A stretch of 64,000 nt of DNA from Streptomyces olivochromogenes (GCF_001514115.1 NZ_KQ948462.1:249224-313223); one strand, 5' to 3'; counted from the stretch's first letter, positions 42,843 to 51,490 are shown. Notes: a model not told the origin generated them from the letters alone. Program-made: numbers and translations.

Positions 42843-44501
42843 TCAGGGAGCCTGACGGGTCGTCTTCGCGTCCTCACGGGCCTGTGCGTCGTGCCGGGTG
42901 GTCTTGTCACCGCCCGGCGCCGCCGGCTCCGGCTCCGCGTGCGGGGCGCACGCCGCGCGCCGCTCCGGGAGGCGGCCCTCCAGGAGGTACGCCTCCAGGT
43001 AGCCGTTGACGCACTGGTTGGGCCCGCCCGCGATCCCGTGCGTCCCGGCGCCGTTCTCGGTCACCAGGACCGAGCCCGACAGCCGCCGCTGGAGCTCCAC
43101 CGCCCCCTCGTAGGGCGTCGCCGCGTCCCGCTCGGCCGCCAGGATCAGGACCGGCGCCAGCGCCCCGGGCAGCGTCCGGACATCGAGGGGCTTCTGCCGC
43201 GGCACCGGCCAGTACGCGCACGGCAGGTTCATCCACACGTTGTCCCAGGTCTCGAACGGCGCCACGCGCGCGAGCCGCGTGTTGTCCCGGTCCCAGGTAC
43301 GCCAGTCCGTCGGCCAGGACGCGTCGTTGCACTCCACGGCCGTGTACACCGCGTTGCCGTTCTCCGCCTCGGCCGACGCCTCCGGATGCGGCCCGGCCTG
43401 CTGGATCAGCGGCTTCGGGTCGCCCTTCAGATAGGCGGACAGCGCCAGGGCGCGCTTTGGCCAGTAGTCGTCGAAGTACCCCGCCTCCAGGAACGCGCCC
43501 TGCAACTGACGCGGCCCCACCTTGCCGCCCGCGGGCGCCGTGGCGAGCCGTGCCCGCGCCTTCTCGTAGTTGCGCAGCACCGCTTGGGGCGTGGTGCCGA
43601 GCGCGTACTCCTTGTCGTGCTTGGCGATCCACGCGCGGAAGTCCGTCCAACGGGCCTCGAACGCGGCCGACTGGTCGAGGTTGTTCCGGTACCAGATCTG
43701 CCGGGGGTCGGGGTTGACCGCCGAGTCGAACACCATCCGGCGTACGTGCGAGGGGAAGAGCGTCGCGTACAGGGCGCCGAAGTACGTGCCGTACGAGGCC
43801 CCCATGAACGTCAGTTTCCGCTCGCCCAGCGCGGCGCGCAGCACATCGAGGTCGCGGGCGTTGTTGAGCGAGGTGTAGTGCCGGATGCCCTGCCCGGAGC
43901 GCTTGAGGCAGCCGCGGGCGTACGCCCGCGCCTCCGCGATGCGCTCCTTCTTGTACGTCTCCGAGGGGTTCGTCGGCGACTGTGCGGGCCCCTTCAGGAA
44001 GTGCTTCGGGTCCTCGCAGGACAGCGGGGCCGAGCGGTCCACGCCGCGCGGGGAGTAGCCCACGAGGTCGTACGCGGCCGCGATGCGTTTCCACTCGGGG
44101 AGGATGCCGATCATCGGGAAGTACATGCCGGACGCGCCCGGGCCGCCCGGGTTGTAGACGAGGGAGCCCTGACGCGGCACCTTGTGCTTGGAGTTGCGCA
44201 GGTCCTTGCCGGTGGCGCCGGAGCGGCTGACGGTCAGTTTGATCTTCTTGCCGTCAGGGTGCGCGTAGTCCAGCGGCACGGTGACCGTGCCGCAGCGCAT
44301 CTCGACCGGGAAGTGGTCCGCCTTGGGGCACGCGCCCCAGTGGACGCCGGCCGTCGCGGCGCGGGTGACGGCGACCACGGTGCCGCGCGCCTCGAGGGCG
44401 GCCGCGGGGTCCGGCCACGCCGCCGCACCGCCCGCGGGGGCGGCGACGAGGCCGCTCAGAAGCAAGGACCCGGTGGTTCCGTACAGGACGGCAGCTCTCA
44501 T
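42843..44501 (-). CDS. Secreted S33-family tripeptidyl aminopeptidase (alpha/beta hydrolase)
   Basis: A secreted hydrolase of 552 residues. Sec-type signal peptide at 1-28 (LLLSGLVAAPAGGAAA). The oxyanion motif is NPGGPGASG (about 117). The nucleophilic Ser is in GASYGTYFG (about 235), the catalytic Asp in LAAERDAATPYEG (about 455), and the His in GAGTHGIAG (about 485). Streptomyces Tap-type enzymes release tripeptides from protein N-termini. A charged tail rich in Glu, Lys and Thr follows the domain. ATG 44501 has AAGGGG 7 nt upstream; an earlier ATG at 44510 or 44522 would only lengthen the leader. Confidence 0.86.
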   Translation of the reverse strand: MRAAVLYGTTGSLLLSGLVAAPAGGAAAWPDPAAALEARGTVVAVTRAATAGVHWGACPKADHFPVEMRCGTVTVPLDYAHPDGKKIKLTVSRSGATGKDLRNSKHKVPRQGSLVYNPGGPGASGMYFPMIGILPEWKRIAAAYDLVGYSPRGVDRSAPLSCEDPKHFLKGPAQSPTNPSETYKKERIAEARAYARGCLKRSGQGIRHYTSLNNARDLDVLRAALGERKLTFMGASYGTYFGALYATLFPSHVRRMVFDSAVNPDPRQIWYRNNLDQSAAFEARWTDFRAWIAKHDKEYALGTTPQAVLRNYEKARARLATAPAGGKVGPRQLQGAFLEAGYFDDYWPKRALALSAYLKGDPKPLIQQAGPHPEASAEAENGNAVYTAVECNDASWPTDWRTWDRDNTRLARVAPFETWDNVWMNLPCAYWPVPRQKPLDVRTLPGALAPVLILAAERDAATPYEGAVELQRRLSGSVLVTENGAGTHGIAGGPNQCVNGYLEAYLLEGRLPERRAACAPHAEPEPAAPGGDKTTRHDAQAREDAKTTRQAP

Positions 44502-44621
44502 CGCGTATCCCCTTCGGCGCACGGCAGCGACAAAAGGGATGTTTGGTTCGTCAGTTGATGAAGTAAAGCACCTGGTGCCGGTGTCGGCCCCAATGACCCC
44601 TATGCGCCCCCTCGGGCGCCG

Positions 44622-45410
44622 TCAGCGCTGCCGCTCGGGGCTTCGGTCGCGGTGCGCGAAGGCCGCGCGCAGCTCCGGCTCGCCGACCGCGCGTACGCCG
44701 CGTACGGCGACCGAGGTGAGGTACGTACGGTCGTCGCCGGTGGCGTCGGGGTGCCGGGCGAGGGTGCCGAGCAGCCGCTGTCCGGCCGGGGAGGCCCAGC
44801 GCGTGTACGGGTGGACCTCGATGCGGGCGATGGCGAGACAGCTCACGGTGAGGATGAGCGGCAGCGAGAACCACACGGCGATCGGCACGTCGTTCTCGCT
44901 CGCCCGGGACTGGGAGGGCATCAGCACGGCGACGGCGCCGAGCGCGAGGACGGCCGCGGCGGCGGCCTGGACCTGGCGGATGGCGCTCGCGACGGTGGTG
45001 CGGGCGCCGTCGGGCACGGCGAGGCCCGCGGCGACGAGACGGTCGGCGAGGCGGCGTACGGAGTCCGCGGCGGCCGTGCTCGCCCGTACGGGCGCTATCC
45101 GGGACTGCCCCTGCGGACCTATCGCCCCTATCACCGAGCGCTCCATCTCGTCGCGACCGCGCGGGTCCACGACGGTCGCCCAGCCCGTGTGCGCGAGCAG
45201 CAGCCGCCGCTGACGGGCCATCGACACCAGGGTCAGATCGGCGACCCGGGCGGGGCCGCCGGACAGGAACGCCGCCTCGTACAGCGTGAGGTGGTGTCCG
45301 CGCGCCGCGTCGGCGTCGACCGCCGCCGCGCGCACGGCGGCCAGGCACAGCCGAGTGCAGGAGATACCGGCCGCGGCCCAGGCCAGGAGCAGGAGAAGGA
45401 CCCAGAACAT
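44622..45410 (-). CDS. TIGR04222-type membrane protein
   Basis: A 262-residue membrane protein resembling TIGR04222. Membrane segments are at 1-22 and in the C-terminal third (AAAAVLALGAVAVLMP and SLPLILTVSCLAIARI). The middle has LYEAAFLSGGPARVADLTLVSM, a phrase typical of this family, and MERSVIGAIG. Family members often end in a Cys-rich Gly/Cys tail that may be the substrate of a neighbouring MNIO enzyme. This one ends in a charged, Cys-free tail (FAHRDRSPERQR). ATG 45410 is the clear start. It is last in a same-strand group with DUF4142 and MNIO genes. Confidence 0.7.
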   Translation of the reverse strand: MFWVLLLLLAWAAAGISCTRLCLAAVRAAAVDADAARGHHLTLYEAAFLSGGPARVADLTLVSMARQRRLLLAHTGWATVVDPRGRDEMERSVIGAIGPQGQSRIAPVRASTAAADSVRRLADRLVAAGLAVPDGARTTVASAIRQVQAAAAAVLALGAVAVLMPSQSRASENDVPIAVWFSLPLILTVSCLAIARIEVHPYTRWASPAGQRLLGTLARHPDATGDDRTYLTSVAVRGVRAVGEPELRAAFAHRDRSPERQR

Positions 45411-45531
45411 GGCGTGTTTCTACGCGAGGAGTCCAGGTCGGCGCCACGGTATGCCCGCGATATGGACGGAGCGTTGTGGCTCTGTGACGTTTCGGTGCCC
45501 GCCGACGCGCTCCCCAAGGGGCGGCGCGCGG

Positions 45532-46287
45532 CTAGCCCTTGGGGCGGGACGCGGCCGGGGGCAGTGGATAGGTTCCGGCCGGGGTGACGGGGACGGGGCT
45601 GTCCGGGGACTCGGTGGGACCCGGCGGGGCCGGGGATGCCGTCAGCGGGGGCGGGCTCGCGGTCGCGGCGTCCTGGGCGAGGGCGTCGAAGTCCACGTAC
45701 CCGGTGGCTTCGAGGACCTTGATGTGGTCGAGCACCGTGGTGTTCGCGTCGTCGGCGAGGTCCCGTACGAGGGAGTTGCGGGTGTTCGCGCGGACTTGAG
45801 CGACGACGGAGAAGACCTTGCCGTGCGCCCTGCGCAGGATGTTCGCGAACTTCTGGTCGTAGTCCGTGCCGTGCGCGGCGTCGAGCGTGGCCAGCCAGCC
45901 GCGCTGCTGGGCGTTGGGCTGGTTCGGGAGTTCGAGTCCGAGCCGCGCGGCGACGTTCCGGACGCGCGCGTCGAGGAACGTGTGGCCCTCGACGAGGTGC
46001 GCGCCCGCCGTCTTCACGGCCTGGGTGGTGCCGCGCTCCTCGGCCTGCTGGCCGGCGGGCAGCTCCCACAGCCCGGCGAGCCGGACCTTGGTGACGAACT
46101 CCCGGTCCAGTGCGGACAGCGGACCGAACTGCGTCGACACGGACTGGGCGTTCAGGGTGTCCAGGCCGGTCCCGGCGCGGTCCGCGTACGACCAGATCGG
46201 AAAGATCAGGGCGGCGACGGTCGCGCTGAGGGCCGCGATGATGAGTCCTGTCCCACTGACCAATCCGGTGCGGTTGATGGATCGCAT
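45532..46287 (-). CDS. DUF4142 protein, copy 1
   Basis: A 251-residue exported or anchored protein with one N-terminal hydrophobic segment (about 9-30) and a helical DUF4142 (ferritin-like fold) domain from about 55-195. Key phrases are SALDREFVTKVRLAGLWELP, VEGHTFLDARVR, and TLDAAHGTDYDQKF. The C-terminal 50 residues are Pro/Ser-rich. It is a close paralogue of the gene at 48119. ATG 46287 has AGGAGG 4 nt upstream. DUF4142 proteins may bind metal or stress ligands; function here is unknown. Confidence 0.75.
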   Translation of the reverse strand: MRSINRTGLVSGTGLIIAALSATVAALIFPIWSYADRAGTGLDTLNAQSVSTQFGPLSALDREFVTKVRLAGLWELPAGQQAEERGTTQAVKTAGAHLVEGHTFLDARVRNVAARLGLELPNQPNAQQRGWLATLDAAHGTDYDQKFANILRRAHGKVFSVVAQVRANTRNSLVRDLADDANTTVLDHIKVLEATGYVDFDALAQDAATASPPPLTASPAPPGPTESPDSPVPVTPAGTYPLPPAASRPKG

Positions 46288-46493
46288 GGTGCCTCCTGTT
46301 GCGGCACCGCACGCTAGTGCGCTACGGGTGCGGGTTGGCATATTACTTCGGGCACTACGCCAACTGCCGTACGAGGAGAAAGGGTTGCCGGGTGGGAGGA
46401 AGGCGCCGAATGAGGTAGTTCGACCGGAGTCCATACCATCAGGAAACCCAGGAAACCAGACACGGAATCCGGCCGGGAGGGGCCCGGTGTTAA

Positions 46494-46514
46494 CCCCGGC
46501 ACACTCTGCCGGGG
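46494..46514 (-). terminator. Hairpin after the MNIO gene
   Basis: CCCCGGCA (46494-46501) with TGCCGGGG (46507-46514), 5-nt loop, 56 bp downstream of the MNIO stop. It may end part of the transcript before DUF4142 copy 1. The rest of the gap to 46287 is AT-richer and probably holds that gene's promoter; no Cys-rich peptide gene is seen. Confidence 0.6.
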
Positions 46515-46569
46515 CGAGGCACTACGGCGCGCGTAGCAGTGCGCGTCGGGTCCTGCGGCGCGGGCGGGG

Positions 46570-47931
46570 TCAGCGGCGCAGCAGTACCCGGCGGGTCGCG
46601 CGGGCCAGCCGGGCCGCGGGCCGCTGCGACGGCGGGGTCGGGCCGGACCGCTCCAGCCACCATGCACGCAGCCGCCGCCGCGTCTCCGCGTCCTCGGGGT
46701 GCCCCGCGAGCAGCATGTACTCGGCGAAGTCCAACGCGTCGCGCCGGTACCCACCGCTCATCGGATGCCCTTGCGCGTACGCGAGGAACGCCGGCCGGTA
46801 CGCGTCTTCGAGGATCTCCGGCAGCTCCGCCGCCACCTTCGCGACGACGTCCGCCCGCTTGGCCGCGAGTGCCCGCGCCTGCACACCCAGCCGCCCCCGG
46901 TCGAACCCCTCGGGCACGGGGGTACCCGCGACGAGCGCGGACAACAGCGCGGCCTGCCCGAGCGCAAGCCGCTGCCGCGTACCCACGGCCACGTCGGCCG
47001 CGCGGCTCCCGGCTGCCCCGGAGGCGCCGCTCGCAGGAGCGGCGGCCTCACCCGAGTGCGGGCCTGCCGGGGTTTCGGACGGCGTCACGACCCGTGCCCG
47101 TGCCTTCGTCAGGGTGACTCTGATCGCCCCGAGCTCCCTCTCCAGTTCGCCCGGGTCCGGGAAGTTCTCGTCGCGTTCCAGGAGGACCCCCGGTGGGGTC
47201 ACGCGGGAGGCGAGGTCGGCCAGGATGTCGAGGACCTGACGGGGGACGGGGTGGGCGTGGCTGTCGTGCCAGACGCCGTCCCGCTCGAAGCCGCCGGCGA
47301 CGTGGACGTAGGCGATGGCCTCGACGGGGAGTTCGTCGAGGGCCTTCGAAGGATCCTCGGCCCGGTTGACGTGGTTCGTATGGAGGTTGGCCACGTCGAT
47401 GAGGAGGCGTACGCCGGTGCGCTCCACCAGGTCGTACAGGAACTGCCCCTCGGTCATCTCCTCCCCGGGCCAGGAGATCAGCGCGGCGATGTTCTCGACC
47501 GCGAGCGGGACGGGAAGGGCCTCCTGCGCGATACGGACGTTCTCGCACAGCACGTCGAGGGCGTCCCGGGTGCGGGGGACCGGCAGCAGGTGTCCGACCT
47601 CCAGCGAGGGCGACGCGGTGAGCGCGCCCCCGGCCCGTACGAACGCGATGTGCTCCGTGACGAGCGGCGAGCCCAGCGCCTCGGCCCGCTCCGCGAGGGC
47701 GGCGAGGCGGGACTCCTCGGGCCGGTCCGCGCCGCCGAGGCCGAGCGAGACCCCGTGCGGCACCACCGTGACGCCCCGCTCGCGCAGCCGCAGCAGCGAC
47801 TCGGGAAGATGCCCGGGGCACAGGTTCTCCGCCACGGCCTCGACCCAGTCGATGCCGGGCATGCGCTCCACGGCCTCGGCGATCTCCGGCCGCCACCCGA
47901 TTCCCGTCCCCAACCACCTCGGCTGTGTCAT
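46570..47931 (-). CDS. DUF692-family MNIO (multinuclear iron oxygenase) with C-terminal partner-like domain
   Basis: A 453-residue protein. Residues 1-280 are a DUF692 TIM-barrel of the MNIO type (MbnB and others), which modify Cys-containing peptides or metallophores. Metal-ligand candidates are His in VVPHGVSLGLGG, His in LVTEHIAF, Glu in LAVENIAALI, Asp/Asn in LLIDVANLHTNHVN, His in AYVHVAGG, and the Asp/His in HDSHAHPVP. A linker follows to about 320, and then a helical domain (RLALGQAALLSALVAGTPVP, AKRADVVAKVAAELPEILED) that resembles the DUF2063-type partner fused in. ATG 47931 has GGAGG 4 nt upstream. No small Cys-rich substrate is visible nearby. Confidence 0.8.
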   Translation of the reverse strand: MTQPRWLGTGIGWRPEIAEAVERMPGIDWVEAVAENLCPGHLPESLLRLRERGVTVVPHGVSLGLGGADRPEESRLAALAERAEALGSPLVTEHIAFVRAGGALTASPSLEVGHLLPVPRTRDALDVLCENVRIAQEALPVPLAVENIAALISWPGEEMTEGQFLYDLVERTGVRLLIDVANLHTNHVNRAEDPSKALDELPVEAIAYVHVAGGFERDGVWHDSHAHPVPRQVLDILADLASRVTPPGVLLERDENFPDPGELERELGAIRVTLTKARARVVTPSETPAGPHSGEAAAPASGASGAAGSRAADVAVGTRQRLALGQAALLSALVAGTPVPEGFDRGRLGVQARALAAKRADVVAKVAAELPEILEDAYRPAFLAYAQGHPMSGGYRRDALDFAEYMLLAGHPEDAETRRRLRAWWLERSGPTPPSQRPAARLARATRRVLLRR

Positions 47932-48083
47932 GTCGCCTCCTCCGTCACCGCTCGAACCCCGGCTGCTGCAACCCCGGCCGCTGTCTCCTCACGACGGAGC
48001 CGTGTTCCGGCGTGACGGAGTCATGGCCCCGGGAAGCGGGGCCGAACCCATCACGCCGGACGTTCAGAGCAACATTTGAGGTT

Positions 48084-48109
48084 CCGCCGGCACCCCGAGG
48101 CGCCGGCGG
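48084..48109 (-). terminator. Terminator of DUF4142 copy 2
   Basis: CCGCCGGC (48084-48091) with GCCGGCGG (48102-48109), a perfect 8-bp stem just past the stop codon. Confidence 0.6.
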
Positions 48110-48118
48110 CCGCACCGG

Positions 48119-48907
48119 CTACCGCAGCACGTTGTCCGGATCCGAGGGCTCCGGCCGGGAGGTGTTGACCTGCCCCGGCGGCGCGGGCGACGGACTCGAC
48201 GTGGCGACGACGCCGTCGGCCGGCTGCACCGGCGGCGCGGAGGGCGCCGTGATGCCCGCGACCGGCGCCGGGGGACCGGTCGGGCTCGCGGTCGACAGGG
48301 CCGCCGTGTCGTTGGCGATCGCGTCGAAGTCGACGCTCCCGGTCTTCTCCAGGATGGTGATGTGGTCCAGCACGGTCTGGTTGGCGTCGGAGGCCAGCTG
48401 CCGGACCAGCGTGTTGCGGGTGGAGTTACGGACCGCGCCGATCGCCGGGAAGATCTTGCCGTGCGCGGCCCGCAGCAGGTTCACGAACTTCCGTTCGTAT
48501 TCCGCGCCCGTCGCCGCGGTCATCTCCTGCAGCCAGCCCTGCTGCTGCGCGTTGGGCTGGTTCGGCAGCTCGACATTGAGCTGGGCCGCGATGACCCGTA
48601 CCCGCTTGTCGAGGTCGGTGTGGCCGACGATCAGGTGGTCGCCCACCTCCTTGATCGCCTTGTTGGGGGCCCGCTCGAGCGCCTGCTGTCCCGCCGGCAG
48701 TTCCCAGAGTCCGGCCAGCCGCACGCGCACGATCAGGTCGCGGTCGGAGGCGGACAGGGGCCCCCACTGTGTGTTCACCGTCCCCGCCGCCAGATTCGCC
48801 TGCCCCGTGCCGGCGCGGTCGGCGTACGACCACACAGGGAACACGAGCGCGCCGACAGTGGCGGCGAGCGCCGCGATGACGAAGGCGGAACCATTGATAC
48901 GCCGCAA
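48119..48907 (-). CDS. DUF4142 protein, copy 2
   Basis: A paralogue of copy 1 (262 residues). It has the same plan: hydrophobic segment at 5-25, the shared motif IWSYADRAGTG/VWSYADRAGTG, and a DUF4142 domain with SASDRDLIVRVRLAGLWELP and VNLLRAAHGKIFP. A Pro/Ala/Ser-rich tail of about 60 residues follows. The start is a rare TTG at 48907: it has GGGAGG 6 nt upstream (complement of 48914-48919) and aligns with the start of copy 1. Longer in-frame extensions exist but have no such site. The two copies flank the MNIO gene. Confidence 0.72.
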   Translation of the reverse strand: MRRINGSAFVIAALAATVGALVFPVWSYADRAGTGQANLAAGTVNTQWGPLSASDRDLIVRVRLAGLWELPAGQQALERAPNKAIKEVGDHLIVGHTDLDKRVRVIAAQLNVELPNQPNAQQQGWLQEMTAATGAEYERKFVNLLRAAHGKIFPAIGAVRNSTRNTLVRQLASDANQTVLDHITILEKTGSVDFDAIANDTAALSTASPTGPPAPVAGITAPSAPPVQPADGVVATSSPSPAPPGQVNTSRPEPSDPDNVLR

Positions 48908-49026
48908 AATGAGCCTCCCGGGGGAAACCAACTGGTCGTTGGAAACCTGTACTTGGCCAGCGACGTGAGATACGTGCGGGACGCCGGGAATGTTCAAGCA
49001 CGACTAAAGCGAACCTTCGGTTCAGG

Positions 49027-49665
49027 TCAAATCGGCTGTGAATCCGCGCCATCACCCGACAGCGGCCACTTCTCCGGTGTACGTCCGAGCAGCCGCAGTG
49101 CCTCGTCCAGCGGATCCGCGCCCATGGGCACGTCGACCGGCGGCGCGAACGCGAACCCCGGCCCGCGACCGGCCGGATCCGTCGGTACGAGGCGGGCGAC
49201 GGCCAGGGCCGCCCCGCGGACGTGGTCCGGCAGTTCGAGTCCGACGCCGAGCGTGGCGGCGACGTCCCACGCGTGCACCACGTAGTCGACGAAGTGGAAG
49301 CCGAGGGCCATCCCGCCGGGGAACGCGCCCCCCGCCCTGATCTCCGGCAGTACGAACTCCCCCTCCGTCACGCCCGGTTCGGCGAACGCGGCCAGCACCG
49401 CCGTCGCCGCTCCCCGGTAGGTCCGCTCCGGGTCGCTCATGTCCTGCGGCTCCCGCCAGTGCGCCGTCTCGTGCCCCGCTCCCCGGGCGGCGGCCGCGAA
49501 CCCGTGGTGCTGTGCGGCCATGTGCGCCACCAGCCGCCGCAGCGTCCACCCCGCACACGGTGTGTCCCGCTCCCAGTCCGTGCCCCGCGCCAGCCCGACG
49601 AGCCGCAGCGACTCGTACACGGCGATCCGGTCGAGCTCGACGATGTCCACTCCGGTCGATGTCAT
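49027..49665 (-). CDS. TIGR03086/DinB-like metal-binding enzyme
   Basis: A 212-residue protein of the mycothiol-dependent maleylpyruvate isomerase-like (DinB) superfamily. Metal-ligand His residues are in LVAHMAAQHHGF (about 47-58) and FHFVDYVVHAWDVAATLG (about 125-142), the latter the family HAWD motif. The C-terminus has the short conserved DEALRLLGRTPEKWP. It may act in thiol-dependent detoxification; the reaction is unknown. ATG 49665 has TATGCT 7 nt upstream; another ATG 12 nt earlier is possible but would put the box inside the gene. Confidence 0.75.
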   Translation of the reverse strand: MTSTGVDIVELDRIAVYESLRLVGLARGTDWERDTPCAGWTLRRLVAHMAAQHHGFAAAARGAGHETAHWREPQDMSDPERTYRGAATAVLAAFAEPGVTEGEFVLPEIRAGGAFPGGMALGFHFVDYVVHAWDVAATLGVGLELPDHVRGAALAVARLVPTDPAGRGPGFAFAPPVDVPMGADPLDEALRLLGRTPEKWPLSGDGADSQPI

Positions 49666-49672
49666 ACGGCCG

Positions 49673-49678
49673 AGCATA
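49673..49678 (-). promoter_or_regulatory. -10 box of the TIGR03086-type gene (leaderless)
   Basis: TATGCT on the minus strand, 7 nt before ATG 49665. Confidence 0.55.
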
Positions 49679-49762
49679 AAACTGAGCGAACGATCGTGCT
49701 ACTTGTTTTCGGCCGTGATGGTTCCCTCGTCAAGGCTCGGCGGGTCGGGAGGGCTCGGCGGC

Positions 49763-50407
49763 TCAGGAGGGCTCTGGCGCGAGGGACGGGTCGGTCGCCG
49801 CGGCGCGCAGCCGGGAAAGGATGGCGACGCGGGCCCTGCGATAGACGTCCGTCTCGTCGCGCAGCACCGACACCGCGTTCGCCGTCTCCATCAACGCGAT
49901 GAGCTCGAAGGCGAGTTGCGCGGCATCCGTGTCGGAGCGCAGCTCACCCAGGTCGCGGGCCTCGGTGATGGTGTGCTCCACATGGGCCGCCCAGTCCCGC
50001 TGGGCCTGCGCGACGGCGTCGTGCACGGGCCCCGACCGGGCGTCGAACTCGGCGATGACCTCGTAGAAGAAGCAGCCGCCCGGGAAGACCCGGCCCTGGG
50101 AGTAGTCCAGCCAGAGTTCGCACAGCCGCCAGATCCGGGCGACACCGGCGGGGGTCTCGGACGCGGGCCGGATCACCTGCTCGACGTAGATGCGCGCCGC
50201 TTCCCGCACGGTGGCCAGCTGCAGTTCCTGCTTGGAGCCGAAGAGCGAGAAGACCCCGCTCTTGCTGAGCTGGAGCTCGGTGGCGAGACGGCCCACGGAC
50301 AGTGCTTCCAGTCCTTCGACCGAGGCGATGTCGACCGTGCGGCGGAGCACCAACTGCCGCGTGCGGTTGCCGCGTTCGACCCTGCCGTCCAGCCGGGTCC
50401 CGGCCAT
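49763..50407 (-). CDS. TetR-family transcriptional regulator
   Basis: A 214-residue repressor-type protein. The helix-turn-helix is ATELQLSKSGVFSLFGSKQEL at about 42-62, followed by an all-helical ligand domain (AcrR type, TetR_C_6-like) with WLDYSQGRVFPGGCFFYEVIAEFD. Its ligand and targets are unknown; no transporter or enzyme gene is clearly linked. ATG 50407 follows GAGGAGG at 4-5 nt. It overlaps no other gene. Confidence 0.85.
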   Translation of the reverse strand: MAGTRLDGRVERGNRTRQLVLRRTVDIASVEGLEALSVGRLATELQLSKSGVFSLFGSKQELQLATVREAARIYVEQVIRPASETPAGVARIWRLCELWLDYSQGRVFPGGCFFYEVIAEFDARSGPVHDAVAQAQRDWAAHVEHTITEARDLGELRSDTDAAQLAFELIALMETANAVSVLRDETDVYRRARVAILSRLRAAATDPSLAPEPS

Positions 50408-50453
50408 CGCGCCTCCTCGGGTCCGTAGGTCACTCAGGGTCGGTCGGGATCGG

Positions 50454-51209
50454 TCAGGAGCGCAGCGCCGGATGGTCGGCCACCACGGTGCACGACCCCG
50501 GCGCGATCTCCGTGAACCCGGCGTCGCGCACCAACGGCAGCCCGGAGGTGGTGAGTCCACTCCAGCGGGCCGGGTCGGCGGTGCGGACGGCGAGGGGGAA
50601 GCCGGCGTCGCGCCAGGCCGCCCGCTCCTCGTCCGACAGTTCCCACCAGGCCAGCTGCGCGCCGTGCCCGGCCTGCGCCATCGTCTTGCCGGCCGACATG
50701 TCGAGATCGGGGTTGAGCCACAGCATGGGCGCCGTCGGGTCCGCGTCCACCGGCGGCTCCGGGTCGTCGAGGTCGGTGCCGGAGACCTGGAGCTTGACCA
50801 GGTCCTTCGGCCAGCCGTCCAGGGGGACCGGCGGGAAGACGCGCACCTCGGCGGACTTCCCGGTCACCGTGATGCCTGGCAGAGCCTCGGCCCGCCGCCA
50901 CTCGGCGCCACGCGCCCGTCGTACGACCTTGCGGATCCGGGCGTCCTGCCAGTCCCGCACAGCCTGCGCCCACTCGCCGTCCCCGAGGGCCCGCTCATCG
51001 CTGAGGATCGTCAGCACGGCGCGGGCCGCGGTCTCCAGCGCGTCCGTGCGTGCCGGGGGAGCGGCCTTCTCGATGCGCACGACCAGCGGCAGCACGAACT
51101 GCGGGGCCTCGTCGCGCGCGGTGCGCTCGGATCGGAAGGGGCTGTCCTCGGCCGAGCCGGGTACGTCGGGTCGGCCGGGTGCGTCGGCTACGGTCGGGTC
51201 GCTGCTCAC
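50454..51209 (-). CDS. Pth2-like aminoacyl-tRNA hydrolase fold protein
   Basis: A 251-residue protein. The C-terminal 120 residues have the PTH2 phrase LDMSAGKTMAQAGHGAQLAW, then ERAAWRDAGFPLAVRT and DAGFTEIAPGSCTVVADHP, which match the Bit1/Pth2 fold (peptidyl-tRNA hydrolase 2). The N-terminal half has FVLPLVVRIEKAAPPARTDA and an acidic variable region, unlike archaeal Pth2, so the exact role is open. GTG 51209 was preferred over an upstream TTG/ATG because it begins just before the domain; CACACT lies 7 nt upstream. Confidence 0.68.
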   Translation of the reverse strand: MSSDPTVADAPGRPDVPGSAEDSPFRSERTARDEAPQFVLPLVVRIEKAAPPARTDALETAARAVLTILSDERALGDGEWAQAVRDWQDARIRKVVRRARGAEWRRAEALPGITVTGKSAEVRVFPPVPLDGWPKDLVKLQVSGTDLDDPEPPVDADPTAPMLWLNPDLDMSAGKTMAQAGHGAQLAWWELSDEERAAWRDAGFPLAVRTADPARWSGLTTSGLPLVRDAGFTEIAPGSCTVVADHPALRS

Positions 51210-51270
51210 GCCCTCCAGTGTGCCAGGCGGAAGATCGGTTCTTCGGCGGGCGGTCACACCACCGCCACCG

Positions 51271-51459
51271 TCACCCGGAACAGGCGGTCCGCTGTGCCTC
51301 CTGCCACTCGCAGACGGGGCACAGCGTGATCCCCTTGTACGACTCCGGGTACTCGGTCGGCTTCCGGCACAGCACGCACTCGGCGAACGGCGGCCCGGCG
51401 TCGGTCGGGTCCGGTGCCGGGGTGGGGGCCGCCGGGGTGGCGCAGTAGTCCTCGCTCAT
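51271..51459 (-). CDS. Small zinc-ribbon-like protein
   Basis: A 62-residue protein. Two CxxC pairs (AECVLCRK at about 28 and LCPVCEW at about 47) should form one zinc ribbon. The N-terminus is acidic and Pro-rich. ATG 51459 has TACGCT 6 nt upstream, a leaderless promoter. Many small zinc-ribbon proteins bind nucleic acid or other proteins; no specific role can be given. Confidence 0.65.
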   Translation of the reverse strand: MSEDYCATPAAPTPAPDPTDAGPPFAECVLCRKPTEYPESYKGITLCPVCEWQEAQRTACSG

Positions 51460-51465
51460 GGTCCC

Positions 51466-51471
51466 AGCGTA
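51466..51471 (-). promoter_or_regulatory. -10 box of the zinc-ribbon gene (leaderless)
   Basis: TACGCT on the minus strand, 6 nt before ATG 51459. Confidence 0.55.
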
Positions 51472-51490
51472 GGCCGGGACCGGAGCACGC

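Noticed and set aside
46314..46754. Cys-containing frame overlapping the end of the MNIO gene as a substrate
   Set aside because: Most of it is an out-of-frame reading of the MNIO gene, and it lacks a repeated Cys motif.
47989..48051. 20-codon frame upstream of the MNIO gene as a possible peptide substrate
   Set aside because: It has no Cys, no ribosome site and ordinary composition. It is no better than chance in GC-rich DNA.
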